Source: Euonymus europaeus (taxonomy: Eukaryota; Streptophyta; Magnoliopsida; Celastrales; Celastraceae). From it: 64,000 bases of DNA. Shown here piece by piece: positions 46,800 to 58,690 of this stretch (positions are counted from its first letter, which is position 1; each line of letters begins with the position of its first letter). The stretch spans positions 4,898,001-4,962,000 of the forward strand of contig OY756964.1 of the NCBI GenBank assembly GCA_963580455.1, in the 5' to 3' direction. The notes under the pieces are model-generated. The model searched no databases. It saw only the letters and a program-made list of their open reading frames with translations, and was not told where the DNA came from. The translations under genes and the position numbers were made by a program.

Positions 46800-47575
46800 G
46801 GATCAAGAAAAACTCAAAAACTTCCTGATCCATATGACAAATTTGACACGATCGTTGCATGTTCTTCCATGCTTCAATGTGTAGTATCGATTATCAGAAC
46901 TGGAAATCAATTCACTGTTTCAAACACCTTTTTATTATTCACACGTAGAATACTAGTCATTCAAGAAGTTTTGCACACTTTCCTTTTCTTCTTCTTCTTG
47001 GTGAATAGTATATCTTACCCATGAGAGAGGTTAGGAATATAATTACATTTAATAAGTTCTCTTAACTTCTCTCATGAATGAGTTGGGCTGAGTCTAGTCC
47101 ATATGGACGACCCAGCCCATATCCCTACGTCCAACAACCCAGAAAGTGACCCTGATAGAAGCGTTATTGGGTGGGACTCTCCATGGAAATTCTCTTGCCT
47201 CACAGAGAAGGACCTCTCCACCATGCTCGCGTGCTCAATGTCCGTCACTTCTGCTTCACTTGTTTGAGACTGGCTTGTTACTGGTTAGGGGAGTGACGGT
47301 TGTCTTCATCTTCTTCTTACGATCAGGTCCGGTTTAAGGCCCATCTATGACTGAATACGATAACAATCTGTGCAAGCCCGTACAGGCCTTTTGGGCTTCT
47401 TCCATTATAGGCCCATTATAGTGGCCCATGAACTTAGTGGTATATAATTGGTTACAGATGCTTTGGTTGGGCTAACGACTAACGAGTGGTTCCTAAACAC
47501 ACGATCCATCCCATTGGAACCAAAATTGATGCAATGACTGAAGGTAATGAAGTAAAACGAATTATCGAATCAAAT
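46800..47575. other. intergenic region rich in site II-type boxes
   Basis: Several GGCCCA/TGGGCT motifs occur at 47083-47120 and 47336-47425, as in plant promoters bound by TCP factors. The frame at 47486-47677 overlaps the foldback described next and is probably not a gene. Confidence 0.4.
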
Positions 47576-47580
47576 CAATC

Positions 47581-47742
47581 TAATTCTTTAGTACTAATCG
47601 AAGAAGACAGTATTATTTTTTCAGTAATATTAGGAATTTCAGTGATTTATATCCCAAAACATCTTAGTAGTGTATAAATCATTGGAATCTCTAACAGTAT
47701 CAAAAAGAAAATACTATCTTCTTCGATTAGTACTAAAGATAC
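47581..47742. repeat. foldback (hairpin) sequence with about 70-bp arms
   Basis: The arms 47581-47651 and 47671-47742 are inverted copies separated by about 20 bp. The best-paired core is perfect over 22 bp (47586-47607 against 47717-47738) and the pairing extends imperfectly to the loop. A transcript from either strand would form a long stem like a MIRNA or siRNA precursor. A short foldback MITE is the simpler explanation. No flanking target duplication was identified with confidence. Confidence 0.65.
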
Positions 47743-47941
47743 TCATTTATTGGTTGTGATGACATCATAGCAGGGGCTGATTGAAAATCACACCCGATAA
47801 ATAAATAACATATATTATTGAGATCATTTTGGGATAAAAATAATTAGAATCTTTATTATTTTTATTATTTTTTAAGCGCGGGACAAAATGGTGCTAACTA
47901 TTCAAGTATAATAATTTGAAGGTTATCTGTTCAGAATGGAA

Positions 47942-47963
47942 GGGGAAGGGGAAGGGGAAGGGG
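47942..47963 (+). repeat. GGGGAA repeat, potential G-quadruplex
   Basis: Four GGGG runs separated by AA occur in immediate succession, a canonical G-quadruplex pattern with very short loops. It stands in AT-rich spacer with no gene nearby, so function is unknown. Confidence 0.6.
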
Positions 47964-48259
47964 TTGGTAACGAGAATGGAGACCTATTAAAAAAAAGACA
48001 AGAAATAATATATTAATACGCTAAAATACAAAAATAAAGTCGACAAATAAATAAAATACAACAAACACTCGTGCAATTGATTAATGAATATATATTATTT
48101 GAATAAGGTTAAAATTTTTAGATAATTTGTTTTTGTTTGGCTATTAGTGATTTACACTCTCTTTCTTCAATTTAGCATCTTTTTAATTGATATTCAAAGA
48201 AAATATATTTTCAAGTTTTATTGAATTCGTGGGAATTCTCATTAATCAATTGCATCTAA

Positions 48260-48590
48260 GGGTCTGTTTGAGAGATCAATAAATGTTGAAAAATGTGAAT
48301 TTATTTTTTAAAATAATTGATTTTATCAACAGTTGCTTGATTTTTTTTTTTAGTCACTGTAAACTCCAAAAGCAGTTTATAAAACTTTACTAATTTTGAT
48401 ATTTCATTTCTTCTTTATAAAAAAAAAACTCTTTTTCAAAATCAATGCTTTAATACTTTCTCAAACATTGGAATATACTATTTTAAAAATTGTTATTAAA
48501 AACATCCAAAATTGTTACCCACATAACCGGTCAAAATTGTTACTTTAAAAATACTCAATTTGCGCTCTCTCTATTTTATCGAGCTGAGCC
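48260..48590. mobile_element. Tourist-like MITE (PIF/Harbinger type), 331 bp
   Basis: The left end GGGTCTGTTTGAGAG and right end, reversed, GGCTCAGCTCGATAAA form imperfect terminal inverted repeats of the Tourist style. They are flanked by TAA on both sides (48257-48259 and 48591-48593), the expected 3-bp target. The right half matches 52130-52294, showing the family is repeated here. Non-coding. Confidence 0.7.
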
Positions 48591-48593
48591 TAA

Positions 48594-49693
48594 GTAACAT
48601 AGAGACAAATTCAAATTTTAACAACATTTTATGCGTTCACGTTAGCATTGTGTTAGTCCACTATGATGTCACGTGGATTGAACAAAATAACACAATGTGC
48701 ATTAATCATTATAAATTCACGTATACATATTGGGTACATGAATCAAAATATTGTACCATTAATGTTAATATATGGTTAAAGTAAATGTGTCAAATTAATC
48801 AAGATAAACATAGATGATACCATTCACCTTCAATGAATGTAATGGTTTTATACGCATGTATGACTATTATGGATTTAGGTTTTTGGCCACTCTTTCCACT
48901 CAAGCAATTTGATAGCAATGTCCCCACTCTTCGTATTAATTGCTTAATAGTGCAATTTTTATTCTTTAATTTCGTCCGTAGGTGAAATTTATTGGAATAT
49001 ATGTTTTATTGATATGACTATATTAAGAGTCGTGTTTTACAGTAATAAAAGTAAAACTGCACTGACAAATTTGGAGTTTATTAATTGATAGTTTTAGTAC
49101 CATTATTTTTCAAGACGTTTCATAACTCTAAATGCTGGTTCATTTTGGAATAATATTATCATTGTCTCTCACGTATTCAACCATCAGGGTCGTCAATACT
49201 TTTATCTCACACGTTTTGGGGTTGGCTACATGAAAAAAACACATCACCTCATCTACGGCCTTCAGAGTGATTGCATGGGCGCTGGATTCAAACAAATGAC
49301 CATTCAATTGATAGGGCCTCGAAAAGTGGTGTTGAAGAGTTCCCTCCCGCGACCTCAAAAAGTGGAGAGTAGAAATTCTCCCCACCACCCCCTTCTTTCT
49401 TTAGCTCTTATTACGATTCAACTCTCATTCCTTCCCCACTCGCCTTTCGGATCTTCAAGCTTTCTTGTTATTTTGGTATTTAGCTTTCAAATTTTCAATT
49501 ACAGACACATAATATTGATGGGTTTGCTTTGAATATCAACCAAAACATGTTTAGAGATAGAGAGATCTAAATCTTATTCTTGGATGATGATGATTAGTTT
49601 GGTAAAATGTGTGATTTCTATGGACTCTGTTTTTAGTTCATACATGGTGCATTTATAAATTATGAAAAAGGGTGAACTCAGATAGACCCTAAT
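48594..49693. other. intergenic DNA
   Basis: AT-rich. Short frames on both strands around 49140-49530 show no recognisable domain. No RNA gene seen. Confidence 0.4.
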
Positions 49694-49917
49694 GAATGTT
49701 TGGGAAAGGTGTTGGGAGGCGTTCGCTGTTTGCCGCAAACACCTCTCGATACCTCTTTTCTCAACCCCTCAAATGAGGGGTTGGTTGGGAGTTGTTCAAT
49801 CACAAATATCCTCTCAACCCCTCTCAATACTTAAATATCAAGCAATTATTCATTTTTATGAATATCTTCCAACTCAACCCAACCCCACCTCTCTCAACAC
49901 TTCTCCCAAATACAGCC
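49694..49917. mobile_element. Tourist-like MITE, probable
   Basis: The left end GAATGTTTGGGAAAGGTGTT and the right end, reversed, GGCTGTATTTGGGAGAAGTG are imperfect inverted repeats. The interior is rich in CTCAACCCCTC/GAGGGGTTG palindromes and resembles the element at 60032-60258. The 3-bp flanks do not clearly match, so the boundaries are approximate. Confidence 0.5.
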
Positions 49918-51024
49918 TCAGTTGAAATTTTCAAGTAAAGGTGTGGTGCGAAGTAAATGAGGGGTGTATTTAGCCCCTAGCTTTATGTTATTACTAAACT
50001 TGTTTATGCATAGAATTTGGCTAAAGACAAAACCAAGATTTAATAAATTAATTGGTTTTTTCATCGGCTCTGTAGTGGTAAAAAACCATACATTACATAT
50101 ACTAAATCTCAACCCTATATCAACAACAGGTATCGCCTAATTCAATGATAATTCGTCTCATACATTATATTTGATTTAATCAGCAAACAAGATTTTCTCT
50201 TGACTCATTATTTCGAGAATGGGCCGAAGCCCATACACAAAAATCAAAACCCCCAAACTCTGTGTCCTGCCTCTAATCTATAACTTGTATCCAAATGTCG
50301 AGGCTCACTCCTTAGCATAAAGTCCATGTTCAAGATGCCAGTGTCATGCCGGTACTCCAAAACACAACCCTCCTTAACCTCCTCGTAAAGGAGGTGCTTG
50401 ATCTGCACCCCCAAAGCAAAATCATATGCCACTTTGACCTTTATCTAACGGTCCCTGCTAATCACATCCATCAACTATCTCGAGACATCCTTCTTGTTGT
50501 CCCCTTTCCCCTTCTTTTTTGTTCTTGTATCCCTTGTCAGGCCATCCATTGATGTCCTGTTATGCTTCTCTTTTTTTGACATATATATATATATCTTGCT
50601 TATCAAAAAAAAAATATATCTCGAGACACCCTCTAGTCACAACATTAACTTTGACACATGTAATCTCATGATAGGAAATGAGAAAAGTAATTAAACCAAA
50701 ACAGTTATCAATTTGGGCTAATAGGGAAAGGTAACAAATTTTACATATAAGGCACTCCTTGGTTAACAGGTTTCCGCTAGAAACTAGGTTTTTTAAAGTA
50801 AGGGTTTTATAAACTCATTCTTGGATATATTTTTCACTCACTGATTTTGGTAGGTTTTAAATTCAATCAAAATTAGTGCAATACAAAAACGACCGGTTGA
50901 CAAAACATGTCAAATCAACTTGTTTTCATTGGTTGTTAAAATTCCTCCCATCTTTGCCATTGACCTAGCGATACACGGGACTTCTCCACTTCGTTTCTTC
51001 CCAAGGTCGGCCGCTCTTCAAATC
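49918..51024. other. intergenic DNA
   Basis: No gene seen. An (AT)n tract lies at 50580-50593. Confidence 0.4.
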
Positions 51025-51412
51025 ATGATTCTAAACCGATTGAAGCGACTAGAAATCTCTCTCAAGGTACGTTGATATCTTCTTATTGTTGTTCCTTTTG
51101 ACCTTTTTGATCTATGTGTAATGGTTTGATTTTGTTTTTTGATCTATTTGTTACAATTTTGGATAATCTTTTCTATCTAGATCTGTCTGCCAGAATCTTT
51201 TGCTTTCGTTAGTTTATATTTGCAATTCCTTTTGACCTCACGGTTTTACTTGCATTAATTGGAAGTTTTTTGTATCATTGCAGGGCCTGATTTGGGCGAC
51301 TTCTTCGAAGTTCATTTTGAGGCTTTTTGACAAGGTTTGTATTCCCTTTTGCCCATATTTTTTCTTAGTATGCCTATCCTTTGGAAGAATGCTAGTAGTG
51401 GCTGTGGCTGTA
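51025..51412 (+). other. possible short spliced transcript with small ORF
   Basis: An ATG at 51025 opens 14 codons to a TCAAG|GTACGT donor (51066). A cattgcag acceptor at 51283 resumes the frame (GLIWATSSKFILRLFDK), and a further GT donor is possible at 51335. Read through, the small protein would be about 57 residues with a hydrophobic tail. Good splice consensus but no known domain. It could be a non-coding transcript, a pseudogene exon pair, or chance. Confidence 0.25.
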
Positions 51413-52129
51413 TGACTTTTTATTTTTTTTATATTTTTTCATATTTGTGTTTTGATATTCTAGTATTCATAGATTTTGTAAGGTTTCGTTGGTTTGACAT
51501 TGGTTGGTATCTCTCCGAATTGTTGCATTATGCATTTCTGACTTTGAGAGGGAAGAATGTTACCTGTGTAGGTTAAATAGATAATGATGGTTCATATGAT
51601 CAATAACAAACTGGTTATAGATCACCTAATCGACATATAAAAATAATGACTGGGAGTTTAAGTGTCAGTTTCGTTGATTAATTTTGTGATTTTAGTAAGC
51701 AGGACATTTGACTTCTAATAACTTCCTAGAAGCAACTAACTACTGGTACTAGTCGGTTGCTGCATAACATACAGTATTTTGTACATGTCCATTAATTAAT
51801 GAACATGTGGGAGATGTATTATAGTAGCTATCATTTTTCTAAATGCATTTAGCTTGGGAGACTAAAGTTGCACACGTCATTTGTAGAACAAATGTTAGCT
51901 TATAATGGAGACAAGGCAGCAAGGCTAAAGCTGCTAAAACTCATTCATTTTTATTTCATTAATTCATTTTCTAAAATACATAATTGAATGCAGCAACAAG
52001 GGGTAGAGGAAATGGGCATTTGAGTTGTTTTATAATGACATATGCATGATGAAGCATAGATATAGTATAGATATAAACATGATAAAAGCTTCAAAGAATC
52101 AAAAGGGCATAATTGTAATTTAGTATTTT

Positions 52130-52294
52130 TTAAAACTTCCAGAACCAATGCTTTACTGTCTTCCCAAACACTGGAATTGGCTATTTTTAAAACCTTTACT
52201 AAAAACATCCAAAACTGCTACCCTCATAATCTGCCAGAACTGTTACTTTAAAAACATCTCATTTTCGATATCCCCTATTTTGCCAAGCAGGGCC
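52130..52294. mobile_element. truncated Tourist-like MITE
   Basis: Matches the right half of the element at 48260-48590 (shared taaaaacatccaaaa, gttactttaaaaa and the GGCC terminus followed by TAA at 52295-52297). The left end is missing or too diverged to place. Confidence 0.6.
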
Positions 52295-52297
52295 TAA

Positions 52298-54284
52298 AAG
52301 GCCTCATTCCAATAAAGGAATGGGCATGGAAAAAACAAGAAGATTACTACTGAAAATCATTGAGGGAAAACTAATGATTGACTTTATCAACATAGCTTCC
52401 TTTTCGTCTCTCATTTATACACTAGGTTTTACTTCCATTCTTTAACTATTTTATGTCTCATTTTCGTAACCTATTCAAATGTACCACTTTTATTCCTACA
52501 AATATTTTGGTGACGGAAAAGATTGACTTGGCAAGCCAGTTTGCTTCCACGTAGAAGAGAGTACGGGTGTACTTAACATGAAATGCAAAAGTATATTTTT
52601 CATCTCTCATCTATACACTAGGTTTTATTTTTGTTCCTAAATTATTTTTTTCCACATCTTTCATTTTTCCTCCTCCACCTCCCAACGACAACTACAACCC
52701 TAATTCACCTTCGATTCTAGTACACCAAAACCACCTCCTCCGAGTATGCATGATCCTCTACCTACAATAGAACTCGTCGGATTCCCGATTTCATTGGACA
52801 GGTTTGTGTTTCGATCCGTGTTAACTATATTGGTATTAATGTTTTTAATTGAAGAGTTTGGGAGATTCATTCTTGAAAAGTCACATGTATAAATTATTTT
52901 ATGATGGTAAATTGTAATGTTCAAGTTATCGAAATTCACTATGCACTATGCAGTTTGGATTTTATGTTTATTTGGTTTGGAATTAAGAACTAATGAGTAT
53001 ATTTTATTTAGTATCTTTTAATTAAATATTTATAAAAAATAAAATAAAACGATTTTAGTTAGTTTAGTGAAAAAATTATGTGCATATATTGATATAACTT
53101 GAGATATTTAATCACATTGACAATCTTTTTTTATGTGTCACCTAGGATTTGACCGATGAGTTGTCAAACAGGCGCAATTTATTTGGCCACGGCATATATT
53201 CAATGGATTTATTGAGCCCGTAAAATAAAATAAAAAAATCTTTCACACGTTTTATACGTGCGAAGCACCAATATCTGATCACATAATAAGTGCGTCAACA
53301 CCCATGCTACCTTATCCAATAATATGTCGACTGCATCATCAAAACAAACAGAAAAATAAAATAAGAAGCAAGTTTACACGGTTGTGGACGGCTATTTGTC
53401 TGCTAATAAAACCTTACCGTGAATAAAATAATCCATCTCGATTTGTATAATGGGCTCACTCGGTCACTCCTAGTTGACAAATTCCCATTTCTTGATAGAA
53501 TCGTCTGTCAGAGAGAGAGACACTACTAATTCAAAAATAAAATATAAGGTAAAATAATGCTGTCTTAATCTCCAAACTAGTCCCCATCCAATCCCTGTCT
53601 TGTTTTGTACGAAAGACCTCGTCCGTTTGTGACTCTCTGCGTTGTTGCTTTGTGGTAATTTACTAGTTAGTACAATTTGTCTACGTGGACCGTAGTTGCT
53701 CGCACTAGTACGTTATCATCTGTCAGCGAAGCGATACCGCGTGACTGATCGGTCACCATTTTCATTTGTACGACCTACCACAGCAAGAAAAGCACAATTT
53801 ACTCATTACCCGACACGTGTCCCTCTAAACTAGAACGGAAGTAACCGTCTTAGCCTGAGTTTTTGAGGTATGATAAACTCACCCCCCTTAATTAACGTCA
53901 TGGCACACGTGTGTGCATATGTACGGGTTTATATGGTCAACGTCAGGTAGCGTTATATTTTCTCTATGAATCCTCTCGTTCATACGTTCCGAACCTGCCT
54001 GTTAATAACAAGACAAAAAATCTCTTCCCATAATCAGAATTAACTTTTCGTATCGCCAAGACAAACGCCGTCTCATGCTGGCCAATTCTTCCGCGACGTG
54101 TGGCACTCGATTGTAACGGCGTTAATTCCTATGGTTAAATATCTCCCTTGTGCCGGTTAAGCAGTGAACAAGAGGGTTTACGGTTAACCGGAGCTACCGG
54201 TAGCTCTCGGTGACAATAATTCCTCCGCGGTTAAATAATTGCTTTTCAGATTCTGAGTCACTGAGGGGGAACAGAGAGAAAGAA
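52298..54284 (+). promoter_or_regulatory. spacer and presumed promoter of the ARF2-like gene
   Basis: No gene seen. The distal part is AT-rich. The proximal 600 bp holds two CACGTG cores (53814-53819 within GACACGTGTCC, 53906-53911 within CACACGTGTGTG) and one TGTCTC auxin-type element on the minus strand (53517-53522). Their occupancy is not known. The transcript leader probably begins within a few hundred bases of 54285. Confidence 0.45.
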
Positions 54285-54431
54285 ATGGCAGTGACTGTTG
54301 CAGAGGAGAGAGAATGCGAGGACGATAAGAACAAAGGAATAGCGGGAGATTGTGGTGACGATCGAGTGAGGAAGATCTTAAAAGTTGCAGCAACTGTCGT
54401 TGAATTTAGCGATCGTGGTGGATTTGAGTGA
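54285..54431 (+). promoter_or_regulatory. upstream ORF in the ARF2-like leader (48 codons)
   Basis: An ATG in a near-optimal context (A at -3, G at +4: AGAAATGGC) opens a 48-residue frame (MAVTVAEERECEDDKN...) that ends at 54431, 66 bp before the main ATG. Arabidopsis ARF mRNAs are known to carry uORFs that lower translation and make it depend on reinitiation factors (RPL24, eIF3h). Its presence in the mature mRNA assumes the leader starts upstream of 54285. Confidence 0.5.
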
Positions 54432-54497
54432 GAGAGACGGAGCATTCGGTTGCCGAAGTTGTTTGTTGAAAGTGTTTGAGATATTTGGAGAATTTAC

Positions 54498-57400
54498 ATG
54501 TTGATGAAGGATTCAGCTATGTCTGCTGTGATGGACGGCTTAGATGGTGGAGATGATCTGTATAAGGAGCTCTGGCATGCTTGTGCGGGTCCCCTGGTGA
54601 CAGTGCCTCGCCAAGGAGAGCTTGTTTTCTATTTTCCTCAGGGTCATATCGAGCAGGTCTGAGAATTGGTTTTTCAGTTCTCTTATTTTCTTTTTTACTG
54701 AATAGAAGTTGATTTTGCATGCGTGTAGGTTGAAGCATCAACGAATCAGGTTTCCGATCAACAAATTCCAGCATATGATCTTCCAGAAAAAATCCTCTGT
54801 CGCGTGGTCAATGTTAGATTGGAGGTATTGTTCGAAACTTATTTTGCGACGAGTGGTTCTTTTCCGTGTGTTTTCACTGCTTATCATCTCCTTTGCAGGC
54901 TGAACCCGCCACTGATGAAGTGTTCGCTCAAGTGACTCTGCTCCCTGAACCTATTGTATGGCGTTTAGTATCTGAATTGAATGTAAATTCTAAAAATTCA
55001 CCGTCGAAAACCCTATTGATTAACTATGACATGAATGTGTTTGTGACTCCAGCAAGATGAAAACTCTGTGTCAAAGGAGACGCCGTGTTCTCTGCCTCCG
55101 CCTTTACGTCCTCGTGTGTTTTCTTTCTGTAAGACCCTTACTGCATCTGATACGAGCACTCATGGTGGATTTTCGGTGCTAAAACGACATGCTGAGGAGT
55201 GTCTGCCCCAATTGGTGAGTCTTCGTCTCCTGTTTGGCATATCCAATGCGTGTTTATGTTTTATTATATGAATCTGATCATACTGAGAATAGTGGCATTA
55301 CAATTTTCGTGGCAGGACATGTCTGGGCAACCACCTGCTCAAGACTTGGTAGCCCAGGATCTATATGCAAATGAGTGGCGTTTTCGACACATCTATCGAG
55401 GTAATGGATGGCTATCGTGATATGCTTTGTTTGGATTATTTTAAACTTGAAGTCCACTTAGTTTGGTTACGTTTTCATTACTCATTGAGAAGTCATCTGC
55501 ATTTCAAACACTAGGTCAACCAAGGAGGCACCTTCTTCAAAGTGGTTGGAGTCTATTTGTCAGCTCTAAAAAGCTTGTTGCGGGAGATGCTTTTATATTC
55601 CTCAGGTTATTGAGTTCCTAAGATCACTATTCTCATTCTCTTTGGATAACTTTTGTTTGATGGCCTTTAATATGTGTAAGCAATAGAATAATTATCCCAT
55701 CGGGCAAAAAGAGAGAAGAATGTATAGAAAATGAATATAATTGTGGACCGTTCTCATTGGTTTTGGAATGTTATCTTAGGGGTGACAACGGGGGACTTCG
55801 TGTTGGGGTACGGCGTGCAATGAGACAGCAAATTAATGTCCCAACTTCGGTCATATCCTGCCACAGTATGCATATTGGTGTCCTTGCATCAGCGCAGCAT
55901 GCAATTTATACTGGTACAATGTTCACTGTCTATTATAAACCCAGGTTCGTGGTTCCCATCATTCTTACATTGTTGGAATTAAGTAATTTGCATAAGCGTT
56001 TGCTACATCTTGCTTATGATAAATCGAATTGCTAAGGGTTAAGTTTTGTCGATGATAACTTGATACTTGTTTTGATTTTGTTAAATGGGTTTACCTTTGC
56101 TTCTGAAATAATATGTTGAAGTTGAAGTCATGTGCTAGTTATTGCATCCCTGCTGCAAAACATGAATAAACTCCATCGAATCCTCAATCAGCAATGAACG
56201 TATTCAAAGCTTCTCTGATTCACATTATAGTTGCCATTTTTCATTGTTGGATAGAATGATTTGTAGCTACGTCATTCTAAGAATACGTCCATTTGATTAT
56301 GTAGTTGTGCAATTTCCCTCAATCATTCTCTATCCTTGTTGTATTTACTGTATTAGGATACGTGTCCTAACGTTGGGTTAACATATTGATATCTTATGAA
56401 AAGTGAATTTTTTTTGGGTAAGCAGTGAAAAATTGATATTGGAAGTTTGTCTTTTAGTGATGGATTCTGTGTAAGGTTACCCGTTCTTCTGAAGCAGATA
56501 TGAATTTGACTGATATATATACTTTTTGAAAGGGATTTTTCTTCTTCTCGTAAATCTGTGAGCAGAGTTTAATGGTATAATTTCCTTTGATCTTGGACTC
56601 AATTTTCTAATTTATGAATATTTTTTATTTATGAGTATTGTAGGACTAGCCCTGCTGAATTTATTATCCCCTTTCACAAATATATGGAGTCTGTGAAGCG
56701 CAACTATTCCGTAGGAATGAGGTTTAAAATGAGATTTGAAGGTGAGGAAGCTCCAGAACAAAGGTATGACGTTTGTTCGCTGATGTTTTCTACTTCTCAT
56801 TATCCAGAGCTCACTAAAGGAGAGGGTGTTCTTTTATTTGTTCATTTACTTATTGGTTGTCTGTATATTTGTTCTGCAACAGGTTTTCAGGCACTGTGAT
56901 TGGTATGGAAGATTCGGATCATTTAAGGTGGCCTGGTTCCAGATGGAGATGCCTCAAGGTAATTGCAGATGTTATTATATTGTAATGTGCATGTTATTCT
57001 TTCATGAAGGTAAAACCCTCTTTGTTCTCTTCAGGTGCGTTGGGATGAAACTTCTCCTATTTATCGTCCAGAGAGGGTTTCACCTTGGACACTAGAACCT
57101 GCAATGCCCCCTCTAGATCCCATTCCTGCTTGCCGACTGAGAAGGCCCCACACAAAGATGGTGTTACCATCTACTGATTCTTCTGTTTGTTCGAGGGAAG
57201 GTAAAGAAGCAATTGCATTAGTTTCCATTCCTCTGTCCCTAGTGTGGTCTCATAAAGTAATAAAATTTGAGTTATCCTTGTTTAAATTGACCAGGTTCAT
57301 CTAAAGTCTCTTTAGACCCTTCACCACAGAATAGGATCTCAAGAGCCTTGGAAGGTCAAGAAATCTTGTCTTTTAGAGGCCCATCTACTGCAAGTAATGA

Positions 57401-58690
57401 CTCTAACATTATTGGACGGTCTCCATCACAAGGTGATAAGCAAACCATCTCAGATTATAGTAAAAGAAAATGTGGGGGAGAGGACAAGGTACGTGAAGTA
57501 ACGCATGTGAATCCGATATCAGTTCCTCAATCCCTGCATGGAGTCTTTAAAAACAGTTGGTCTTCCATTGAGCATAATCATGATAATGTTGACCATTTGA
57601 AGAAACGAGCTTTTGATCAAGAAGGAATATTCAAGATGCCAAACCATCCACAGTCCAGAACAAACTTGAATCCCTTATTTAGCAAGTGTGAATTCAGTGC
57701 AAAACTTCCTGAAGCAAAAGATAAAGAGGCAAAACAGTCGACTCCTGTGGATGCTAGATCTTGTGCATTTAGAGGGGGTAAATTCAATAGACTTCACGGT
57801 GTGGAAGCCAGGCATCAACCTGTAAGCCAGTTTTTATCTCCGTTTCCTCCTCATCCTATGGCATTAAGTTCACCTCCGAATTTGCAAAAACCAGAGGTGG
57901 GGATGCCTAGAACAGATGGAAATTGTAGACTTTTCGGAATCTCCCTGTTCAATAATTCTCCGGAAACAGAACTAGCCATGTTATGTAGCAACCCTGAGAA
58001 ACAGCTGCAAAAGCAATTTACTCCTGCGTCAGACCAACTGCATGACTTGCGGTCTCATCAGAGGTTGGAGCAATTAGAATGCACCACCATTGATTTTGAT
58101 GAACTGGGCAGCGGCATACAAGCTCCAAACCAACTTTCTAAAGAAGTTATGGGCCAGCTTCAGGGCAGTTCAAACAGAAGTTGCATTAAGGTTCTCTCTA
58201 ATTCAGTCTAGCACAATTAATGTTATTTCTAATTTAAATGCTGTCAAGCATTAGATGTGTGGATATGCTAATATTCAATAGTTCTTTGTTCATTTAGGTT
58301 CACAAGCAAGGAATTGCCCTTGGGAGGTCTGTGGACCTAACAAAGTTCAGTGGCTACGATGAATTAGTTGCAGAATTGGATCAGATATTTGAATTTGGCG
58401 GTGAGTTAGTCGGTCTAAACAAAAAATGGCTTATTGTTTTCACCGATGACGAGGGTGATATGATGCTTGTAGGAGATGATCCTTGGCCGTAAGAACTCAT
58501 GCTTTCTACTCTTCATTTACAAGCAGTTTTAACTGTTTCTTCTGTTCTCAAAGCAGCTGTTTGTGTATAATGCAGGGAATTCTGTAGCATGGTCCGCAAA
58601 ATCTTCATCTACACAAAAGAGGAAGTAAATAGGATGGGTGGACAACCGTGTCCAAGAGCTGAGCAAAATTCATCGAGCACAAACCATTAG
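54498..58690 (+). CDS. ARF2: auxin response factor, ARF2 clade (repressor type)
   Basis: Thirteen coding exons give 792 residues in one frame: 54498-54656, 54729-54824, 54899-54955, 55053-55214, 55316-55400, 55515-55605, 55780-55944, 56644-56763, 56883-56958, 57035-57200, 57295-58190, 58298-58488, 58576-58690. Residues about 126-230 are the B3 domain binding auxin response elements ([20 protein letters not shown]), about 253-340 the dimerisation/ARF ancillary domain ([20 protein letters not shown]). A Ser/Pro-rich middle region without a Gln-rich activator follows, with a CRLFGISL motif near residue 604 of the kind that recruits TOPLESS co-repressors. The C-terminus is a PB1 domain (about 690-775) with the basic [10 protein letters not shown] face and acidic [14 protein letters not shown] face. 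EASTNQ, QDEN and the PB1 text are closest to ARF2. It is a nuclear DNA-binding repressor in auxin signalling, bound by Aux/IAA proteins. The N-terminus is shorter than Arabidopsis ARF2, and in-frame ATGs at 54507, 54519 and 54531 are alternatives. Confidence 0.95.

Noticed and set aside
47486..47677. 63-codon frame with hydrophobic C-terminus
   Set aside because: It overlaps the left arm and loop of the foldback, has no domain, and the repeat explains the sequence better.
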